DNA from: Onchocerca volvulus
Taxonomy: Eukaryota; Nematoda; Chromadorea; Rhabditida; Onchocercidae
Reading direction: 5' to 3'
Length of the DNA stretch: 64,000 nt
NCBI GenBank assembly: GCA_000499405.2
Contig: HG738140.1
Span: 12,737,560 to 12,801,559 of the forward strand
Shown here: positions 56,901 through 64,000 of the stretch, one piece after another
Layout: every line of letters starts with the position of its first letter
How positions within the stretch are numbered: position 1 is the first letter of the stretch
The notes under the pieces: model-generated
Told to the model about the DNA's origin: nothing
Database searches by the model: none
What the model saw: only the letters and a program-made list of their open reading frames with translations
Made by a program: the position numbers and the translations under genes

Positions 56901-57236
56901 GTAATAAAAAAATTAAACATTGACATTTCATACTTTTTATATGTGCAGAAATTTCATTCCTTTACCTCTTAAACGTAGAGTGGAAACATAACACTTCGCT
57001 ATTCATTATTTCAATATCCCCAGCAAAGAGGTCAGAGGTTAGTCACTAGATAATAGAATTCACAATCACATGAAGTTTTATTTTACTCAAGCTTCGTTGC
57101 AATTACTTCAATAGAAATGGAAAATTCGTTGATTTATACATTTCGGAATTTCAGCTGAACAAATCTTGACGAGACTAAACAATTAGGAAAGTGTTAACTT
57201 ACGTATGAGACCGAGCCTGCTGCTCGAGTCATTCAT
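44967..57236 (-). CDS. amt: Ammonium transporter, Amt/MEP family, 14 exons
   Basis: Membrane channel-type transporter for NH4+/NH3. Minus exons: 57236-57203, 51267-51148, 50826-50640, 49368-49277, 48971-48823, 48466-48261, 47828-47695, 47250-47057, 46899-46777, 46636-46506, 46302-46145, 45978-45740, 45446-45387, 45257-44967 (stop TAA), 2118 bp, 705 residues, every join in phase. Motifs: TMHSGFGLLESGSV, AYWAFGYGLSFG, ANFLFQLSFATTSSTIVSG, VDFAGCSCIHMVGG (pore Asp and first pore His), LWWGWFGINSGSACG, KIDDPVGIIPIH (second pore His), then SIWGMCAVGIF. About 290 residues follow the last helix, a hydrophilic Ser/Arg/Asn-rich cytosolic tail that is long for the family. The first exon (MNDSSSRLGLI) rests on a GTAAGT donor and phase fit only. 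The 60-bp exon is less sure. Helitron copy B sits in intron 1. Confidence 0.94.
51309..51338 (+). repeat. GC-rich hairpin followed by CTAA, Helitron 3'-end-like
   Basis: GCCACG (51309-51314), a 6-nt loop, and CGTGGC (51321-51326) form a perfect 6-bp stem in otherwise very AT-rich DNA. CTAA follows at 51335-51338 and directly abuts TCTATATA, the left limit of Helitron copy B. A hairpin about 10 nt before CTRR is the classical Helitron 3' terminus. It lies 42 nt upstream of the second ammonium-transporter exon. Confidence 0.6.
51690..52800 (-). pseudogene. Pif1-like Helitron helicase remnant (copy B)
   Basis: Minus frames give MPHKKSVEALDRSSQDLRG, FENALILLGRDLSQ and STPTIEINACLKYPTF (52353-52601), IIMLRNINQPKLC (about 51920-51985, with a frame break after) and FKKLQFTVQLTFAITVNK then SLELCGLDQDT (51710-51937). 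These are the consecutive Helitron helicase blocks. Stops separate them, and the Walker A region is not intact in one frame. Confidence 0.85.
52880..53600 (-). pseudogene. Helitron_like_N (Rep) remnant, copy B
   Basis: The minus frame 53517-53221 encodes CGILNPNSPCMIDGKYSKRY, then NDGYPLYRR and WVVPHWPLILKTYKAHIN, all conserved Helitron Rep blocks. It ends at HINVEYY before a stop. Further down, HIDEIEHYRIGS appears in another frame (about 53100-53140). The HUH nuclease segment upstream of this is not present in a readable form. Confidence 0.85.
53897..57202. other. Rest of ammonium-transporter intron 1
   Basis: AT-rich, no gene recognised. Plus frames at 53955-54170 and 54573-54806 are hydrophobic and Phe/Lys-rich with no motif. 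It contains a (TA)n run at about 56029-56050 and an imperfect ATCT tetranucleotide array at 56815-56905. Confidence 0.5.
56815..56905. repeat. Imperfect (ATCT)n/(ATCC)n tetranucleotide array
   Basis: Repeated ATCTATCT, CCATCCATCTGTCCATCTATCG and CCATCTATCTATATATG strings form a mixed tetranucleotide tract of about 90 bp in intron 1 of the ammonium transporter. Confidence 0.85.
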
Positions 57237-57291
57237 CAGAAAAAATGACACAGAAATTCTCAATTAATGATTAGTTGATGATCCAAACAAT

Positions 57292-57298
57292 CTGAAGT
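57292..57298 (-). promoter_or_regulatory. Candidate trans-splice acceptor of the ammonium transporter
   Basis: The minus strand reads TTACTTCAG and then ATTG, about 55 nt before the predicted start ATG at 57236. It is consistent with spliced-leader addition to a short 5' untranslated region. No closer AG follows a pyrimidine tract. Confidence 0.3.
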
Positions 57299-58627
57299 AA
57301 TTTAAATAAATTAAATTTCACAAACTTTGATCAAAATATTCAAATATATCAGCTAGACGCCATGAATTCTATTTTCATTTTATATAAAATGAAAAAAAAA
57401 AATAATATCTCAATCATAACAACCATAAAATTAATTCTATATCAGTTTGACTACTCAAGTTAAAAAGTAATAAAAGTTAATTTGTAAAATCTCATAATGC
57501 GATAAAACCTGAAAACAGAAGCTTTTATTTTATTCTCTTTGCATTCAATAATGTTTGAAAAGAGAATGAATACTAAAATATATGACCTTACTTATATTTT
57601 GAAATATTTTTCAAAAGAAAAAATAGCTAAATTTTTATAATATATCAACTATTACAGAGTAATTCAAAAATAATCAATTTTACTAGGCATCACTGAATAT
57701 TTTAAAATGGTATATTTCAAAATATATGGTTGATTACATGAAGAAATAACAATGTATTATAAAAAAAAAAAGTTTATTTTAGAAGCAAAACTTATTTATG
57801 ATAAATTTAAAAAAGAGGCATTAAATTTGAGAAAATACTGTAGTTTAATAGGCCTCATTTATTAAAATTATAATAGAATTAAGATTAAAATTTTGGCGCA
57901 ACATTCACAATTATTAATCGCCAACTTGCTCTATTACAACAAATTACTAAAGATATAATAATAGAAAAAAGTGCCAAGAAAAAAATTATCCTGAGTGAAA
58001 AAAATTTGGGAAAACTTAAGTTGATTTAAAATCTTACGTCGCTAAGATATGAGACTTCGAGAAGTTACACTTAAAACATTCTTGAACAATAGAAACTTAG
58101 ACGGAACTTAATCAGAATTTTTATAAAAAAATTTCCAAAGATTGTTATGTATGACTTAAATTAATGGACCTGTGATTGAAGAAAGTTCAGAAGTTTATCA
58201 TCAGGGATTTGAGAGTGCAATGTTGATATATTCAAATTAATAAATTATAATTTAAATTATAAACCTACAAAGGGCAGAAATTTATTGACATAATCACAAA
58301 TATGAAATAACTGCATCTATTATCCACTATCGATAACAATACAATTCAAAGAAAGCTTATCGAATTTAATTCTTTGATCTTTTTGTGTTTTATTGATTAT
58401 AATATCAATCGAATTCATGTAGCAATGATAATAAACATAAGAGATATGCCAACTGTTGGTGCTAATTGGTACAATAAAGGTACGAGAGGTACTGATAACT
58501 GTAGGAAGATTACAAAATGACATGATTTAATAAATTTGAAATCCAATTATTTTGAAAGCAGGAAGTGATATCGATATTGGTCTATGATTGAAAAGCATTG
58601 GGATATATCAAGGAATTTGCTGAAACA

Positions 58628-58680
58628 TCTGGTGAACAGACTAGCAGGATAGAATCTGGTGAATAGACTAGCAGGATGGA
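58628..58680. repeat. Two tandem copies of a 27-bp unit
   Basis: TCTGGTGAACAGACTAGCAG plus GATAGAA is followed immediately by TCTGGTGAATAGACTAGCAG plus GATGGA. There are two differences between the copies. Confidence 0.9.
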
Positions 58681-58865
58681 AGGAAATAATCCTAGCAGGT
58701 TTTATATATTTACAATGAAAATATCCTATCTTCATTACTATTCAATGACTATTTTAAAACTCTATTCCTTATGAATATTTATTAGATAAGAATATGATTG
58801 TAAATGATAATGATAACGTAACTTTAAATTATCACATTGTCATAATCATTTACAACTGTGATTGT

Positions 58866-58866
58866 A

Positions 58867-58927
<61 letters not shown>
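58866..58927. repeat. (AAT)n microsatellite
   Basis: About 20 uninterrupted AAT/ATA trinucleotides, followed by interrupted AAT and then GAA-rich sequence to 58980. It gives spurious Leu/Ile homopolymer frames on the minus strand. Confidence 0.95.
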
Positions 58928-61647
58928 GTAATAATAAATATAATAATAATAGCGATAAGAAGAAGAAGAAGAAAAAGAAAATGATGGTGATGACGATGAA
59001 TGAAATTGTCAACTTTTAACAGCATTTTAAGCATATCGTATTTATGGCAAAAATTTCAATGAAATAAAAAAAAATGCAAATTGCTATCGACTGATTATGC
59101 TTTCATTGAAAGTTGCATTATATTTGAGTGGGCAATAGAGGATGAGGAAGCGAGAATTTCCAAATAATAGCCTCAAGCGTTAAACAAACTCAAAAGTTAA
59201 GAATTGAGTGATCTTTGCTCAGCCAGAAAATTATTGATATCAAAATTTTGATTGCTTTGGCATAACTAGCACTTAGCCAAGAGAAACAGAAAAGTTTGGC
59301 TGAAAAGTTTCGTCCTTCTCTCCTATTTCATCCCTTGTTTTCTCTCTTAGTTTCAACCAAAACACTAAATCGAAAAAGCAAAAAATTTCGCATTTGCGCA
59401 ATAAAATTTAATACAGCTTCTTTTAAAAGATATTCATACAAGTTGAAAAATTTATAAAGTTTTGAATTCTTTGAAATGAGATAAATAAATTGGCAATAAA
59501 TTATTTAAAATGAAATATGATATAGAAGAATGCGAAATAAAAAAAAGCAAGCATGAAAATTAAAAGATATGAGAAAAGCCATGTTGATCGAAAAATTTTG
59601 ATAAATTAAAACATAACTAGGCCTACTATTTTTCAATATTTCTATAAAACAATTTCAATATCACTATTGATTTGATTCAAAATTGCAAAATTATTGAATG
59701 ATATATTGATCAGGTAAAAAGAATATGACAAATCAATAAGTATTTAATCGCTTTATCAGAATAATTCTAGCATTCAGTAAAGTTCACTAATTTGTTGTAG
59801 AATTATTTATTGGACAAGCCTGAATTGTCAAAAGCAAACTTATGGTTTCAAACATTTATTTCGTTCTCTAATTATAATATTTACTGTTATTTGTTAAAGG
59901 TACCAATAATTTTTCATCAAAAATGAACGAAAAAAGAAATTCATTCAAAGATTAAAAATTTGAAATATGCAAGAAATATTTTGCAACAATATTTGGTTAA
60001 AATCAATTTCTGCGAAAAAAGTGGAAAAAAAAAATGATGTATTTATGATAGTAATGAAGTATCACTTATCATAAAGGTTTTTAAAAATTCGAAAGAAAAA
60101 ATAGTTATTGAAAGATGATTGTAAAACATAAAAAATTTATGCTTTTTCAATCCTTCATTCCAGTTTAAACTAAGCTTCAGAAAAATGTTCTTATCTACGT
60201 AATCATCAATATGATAAATGACAAATGCACTTACAGAAGTATTCTCATCATTTTATGTGAAAAATATGAAGCTTGTCAAGAATGATTCGAACTTGATCAG
60301 TAATACTAGTAAAAGATTGATACTTTCTCGACAGTAATATAATTAAAGATTAATGAACGAATATAGTCACCATAATTTTGTAAGAAGAAAAAAAAAACTC
60401 CATTAAATATTAAACGTATTTTCAGGAGTTTTAAATTGCTTTATACTAATTTATTTTCAAATGAGCGATTTCTTTTTTTTTTTTTTTTTTTAAATTGAAA
60501 TAAATTTTATGGAGAAAAAAAATGTCGATATCTGGCAGAAATATTAATCTTCTGATGTGTTTGGAAAAACTAATTTGTATTTATCAATTTCCATAATATT
60601 TTAGGATATTTTAACCTATTGTTTTATAGGAAGTTAATTAGATAAATGGAATGAAATTGCGAAGTTATTGTTTGTAAGCAAGCAATTAACTATCGGTGAA
60701 TAAGCCTTATGAGCTCTTCAGTACAAATACCATTCATTTCAAAGATCATGCTATACTTTAATTTCACTTATAAGAATTTCGAATGGTAATATAAATTCAT
60801 CACTAAAAGTTATCATTCAATATTTTGAAATTCTATGAATTATCAAATTTATAAACGATTAAGAAATATGTCTCAAATATTTTCAGCAATTTCAGTAAAA
60901 TATTTCCGTGATTGTAACAGGTTATCTAAGATTTGCATTCATTGATTAGTCAAAAATTAAAAATAAAATCATCGAACAAATCTATCCCATGAAAAAATTC
61001 ATTCACCAAAAGTTCTTCAAAGCATTGATTAATAAATAATTATTAATAACTTTACATATAGGATCGTTAATCGTAAATAAATTGCTCTTTTTTAGGAACT
61101 TTTTTTTTTTTTTTTTGATTAAATTATATTTGAGAAATAACTGTTAGGAATAAACTGATAACTTTTGACATAGATTTAATAAACTTTTTCTTGACTTTTT
61201 TGATTGAATATTATTAAGGGAAAATCACGCAAATTAGCATGAAAACATAAAATTGTTACAAAACTACACATTTAAATTGAATCAAAAAAATATCAAGACT
61301 TATGAGATCTAAGAAATAAACTTTAAAGAATGCACTTTCAAAGCTTCTTTGATTGAAAAATCAATTGACTCGTTTAGCAAAATTGTAAAAAGAAATTTTT
61401 ATTTATTTCAAAGTTTTCGATTTAATTCTTCAAAATAAAAATACATTAAGATTTTGGTAAAAATAAAAAAACCAAAATTATATATCGATATAAATATGAC
61501 TTTTTAAACCATATTTTAAATGTGATACATCAACATACTAAAATTTGCCAAAATTATGATTTTTTCAACTCTCTAAATCATCAATAGCACATTTGCACAA
61601 TCAAACGTTTAAAAATTTACGAAAATTTCAGTAGTACTCAAGAAAAA

Positions 61648-61648
61648 A

Positions 61649-61746
<98 letters not shown>

Positions 61747-61751
61747 ATTAA
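61648..61751. repeat. (ATT)n microsatellite
   Basis: About 100 bp of nearly perfect TTA/ATT trinucleotide, one interruption near 61740. Probably length-polymorphic. It lies about 230 bp left of Helitron copy C. Confidence 0.95.
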
Positions 61752-62510
61752 ATTTGTTGTTGTCATTTAATTATAAGCTGTGTAATATTAGAGCAATGTG
61801 ATAAATTTGTTTGAAGCATTGAACGATTTATTTGAATGCTTGTTTATTACTATAAATTAATTTAACTTAATCTGTTCTTAAAATTGCCTTTTATTATTTT
61901 TTTATGTCACTAGCATAACTTTAATAGCTATTTTATTTAGTTTTAATAAATGAATGAATAAATTTATTTAAATGAAAATGTCAATGCTCCTTGTGGCTCT
62001 ATACAAAACGTTGCAACTTCTCCACCAATTGCTTCCAAATTTTGACACAACCTTGCATTCGAATAGGCTCATGTTTCAATATTAACGTACTTTTTTTCAC
62101 GTATTACGTTTGTGACAACTAAAAGTAAGTGAGGGGACTGAATTTTTTGGCTCCGCCCTGTATTACGCTCTCATAAGCGGACTGAATTTGTTCGGACAGA
62201 ATTTATTCAGCACGCCTACTTTCTGCATTGAATGTGGCTACATCTTGCAACATTTCAAGTTCTGCATCGATTGATTTGAAATTTTCATATAACGTTGCAT
62301 CCGAATAGGCGCGTGTTTTTAAATACATAAGGCGTGTAATTTAAGCCTTTTCGTTTGTTTTTTGCTTTTTGAGAGATGTACTTCGTTTATTTTTTGATTT
62401 TTTGGGAATGTAGTTGCGTCGCAGAAATGTCGAGATCATGGTGGTGTCTTATGAAATGCTTCCTTCAAGCAATTTATTTCACAATATTTGTGGGTATATA
62501 ATATTTTTTG

Positions 62511-62978
62511 TTATTCTCTGTAGATGTAGAGATTGTCTAGTTTGCCAACCCTAAGACATGCAACATATAATTGCCCATGTGCGAAGCAATCGGTGTCTGA
62601 ATCTAAGCCGCGCAATTCTAAGAATTGACGCTGAGCTTTGTTGATAGCGAATGTAAATGAATCGAATTGGGAATTCCAATTTCTTGAATTGAAATGGCGC
62701 ATCCTTGGATTCATAGGAATGCGAGGAATAAGGACATCCTTACCTTTGAAAGGACCTGTCAAGATTGTTGCTTCTACGACATTGCTCATTAATTTTTTTA
62801 TTGAAAGCCGCATGCCGTTGCAAAGTTTCGGTTGGTTGATATTTTGCAAAATGATAATTGGCACGCCGTTTGCCATTATTTGCCAATTTTTCAATTGCAG
62901 CACGTGCGGTGGTATCCCTGACAGATCGAATGAATTCAAAAATTCTGTTCGATAATTAAACGCTTCATCTGATTCCAC
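62511..62978 (-). pseudogene. Pif1-like Helitron helicase C-terminal fragment (copy C)
   Basis: The longest intact helicase fragment in the window, 155 residues without a stop: LSGIPPHVLQLK, PIIILQNINQPKLCNG, EATILTGPFKGKDVLIPRIP, then FDSFTFAINKAQRQFLELRG and HGQLYVACLRVGKLDNLYIY. It holds the last two conserved helicase motifs in altered form: INKSQGQS reads INKAQRQF, and the usual ACSRVG reads ACLRVG. The Walker motifs are absent. The plus frame 62638-62955 is its antisense. Confidence 0.9.
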
Positions 62979-63436
62979 AACAATGTCGAAGCTGCTTATT
63001 GTAGTTTGTTTGGATATACCTGCTTGTCCATCAACTGGTTCTCCTCGTTTGCGTCATTCAAATGATTTTCTACTCGCATTCCATGTGTGATACATAGACA
63101 CTTCCGGATATTACAGTGTTTTCGCAAATGAGTCATTTTGATATAATATGAAGAAAGCAGTGAACGTTGTAACCGGTGGATTCAGGGCTATTTTTCCACA
63201 TTTGCAGCTGTGAAAATAGATGCGTTGTTCATTTTCTAGATGTACTGCCAAGTGAACAACAGCTGGACTTTGTTCATATATGAGAAATGAAAGAATACAG
63301 TTTCAAAGCCATACAGCTTCATTGTTGCTTATGTATCTTCCATCCTGATACTGTGCGATTTCATCGATATGTAATATCGCATTCCTATCACTTCTTTCAG
63401 ACTGCACACCAAAAACTGCCATGTCGCTGCCTTCCA

Positions 63437-64000
63437 AATGTATTTGATCGATTTGACGGAATTAAAGTATTACACGTTTATGTGCGCTTTGTATGCTTTT
63501 AATAGCAAAGATGAATATGAAAGAACCTACCGGTTATCTACTTCGATGTCAACATTCCATATGTATATGGTTGCTAATTTACCCCCATCTTCTGCTGATC
63601 TTCTGTATAAAGGATATCCATTGTTTCCTGTGACTGTGTTGGATATTAATGCTCAACGATATCGCTTACAACATTTGCCGTATATCATGCATGGTGATTT
63701 TGTATTCAATATACCGCAAGATCCATGTATTATATTTTTCTTCGCAATTTCATACAAATCCTTATCGACGTCAGCATCGAGTATTTCAGCGCATATTACA
63801 TTGTCGATTTCGTTTGAAGTGATTTTGTCATAAAACCAGATTACTATATGCGAATATGGCAATCCTCCCTTTTGCCATTCTACTGAGTACATCCAGCAGC
63901 GCACACACCCAAATACTTCATTTTTACCACGAAATCTATCAGCGATTTCAGCTTGTGTCTTGAAACACGTGCTGTGATATCATGCCTAGCCATCGACGAT
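63437..64000 (-). pseudogene. Helitron_like_N (Rep) fragment, copy C
   Basis: The minus frame 63904-63653 reads RCWMYSVEWQKGGLPYSHIV, then WFYDKITSNEIDNVICAEIL and GSCGILNTKSPCMIYGK. These are classic Helitron Rep blocks that directly precede the segment kept in copy B. The HUH nuclease motif, usually HAH in PHAHIL, reads YSH here (63848-63856), so the first metal-binding His is lost. Sequence up to 64000 continues upstream (RHDI-like and VFQD-like strings) with frame breaks. Confidence 0.88.

Larger units (their letters stand above)
57299..61980. other. Gene-poor intergenic DNA right of the ammonium transporter
   Basis: No gene recognised. The minus frames at 58824-59034 are translations of a trinucleotide repeat. 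Contents I can name are a two-copy 27-bp tandem repeat (58628-58680), an AAT microsatellite, a GAA run near 58960-58980 and a large ATT microsatellite at the right end. Confidence 0.55.
61981..64000 (-). mobile_element. Helitron copy C, internally deleted and cut by the window edge
   Basis: The third copy has the same minus-strand sense. The left part (61981-62340) is non-coding and carries two blocks like the terminal region of copies A and B (AAGTAAGTGAG.GGACTGAATT, GCATTCGAATAGGC). The helicase C-terminus is at 62511-62978 and the Rep N-domain at 63437-64000. Only about 460 bp lies between them, so the Rep C-part and helicase N-part are deleted. The right end lies beyond the window. Confidence 0.82.

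Noticed and set aside
58824..59034. Overlapping minus frames with poly-Leu and poly-Ile
   Set aside because: Translations of an AAT trinucleotide microsatellite.
62638..62955. 105-codon plus-strand frame
   Set aside because: Antisense of the helicase fragment 62511-62978, which carries the recognisable motifs.

Overview
The window is strongly AT-rich nuclear DNA of a multicellular eukaryote, most likely a nematode and plausibly of the filarial/spirurid group. The evidence is multi-exon genes with short exons, GT-AG introns of about 70-800 bp and TTTCAG-type acceptors. Acceptor-like TTTCAG/CTTCAG sites also lie 2-55 nt upstream of the three predicted start codons, as expected for spliced-leader trans-splicing. 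Many poly-A/T tracts, AT microsatellites and decayed Helitron copies fill the rest. The species cannot be fixed from sequence alone.

Layout: (1) 265-5041, plus strand: an animal-type haem peroxidase with 12 traceable exons, its 5' end probably outside the window. (2) 8673-11210: decayed Helitron copy A. (3) 11607-13978, minus strand: a six-exon aquaglyceroporin. (4) 16519-34837, minus strand: a second, paralogous aquaglyceroporin with two candidate first exons (34760-34837 and 22038-22112), two possible C-termini and a first intron of almost 15 kb that may hold a small plus-strand gene. (5) 34838-44966: gene-poor intergenic DNA. (6) 44967-57236, minus strand: a 14-exon ammonium transporter (Amt family) whose first intron holds Helitron copy B (51339-53896). 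(7) 57237-61980: gene-poor, microsatellite-rich. (8) 61981 to the right edge: Helitron copy C, internally deleted and cut by the window end.

Three of the four recognisable host genes are membrane channels or transporters for small solutes (two glycerol/water channels and an ammonium transporter), all on the minus strand. The two aquaporins are a tandem duplicate pair: four consecutive internal exons have identical lengths (127, 138, 119 and 215 bp). The most notable protein-level observations are an aquaglyceroporin whose second NPA box reads NPAS instead of NPAR, and a peroxidase lacking both acidic residues that usually bind haem covalently. At DNA level, the Helitron family carries the same subterminal sequence in inverted orientation at its two ends.

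Exon limits were placed by hand from frame continuity, splice consensus and family motifs. All joins are in phase, but none is supported by transcripts here.
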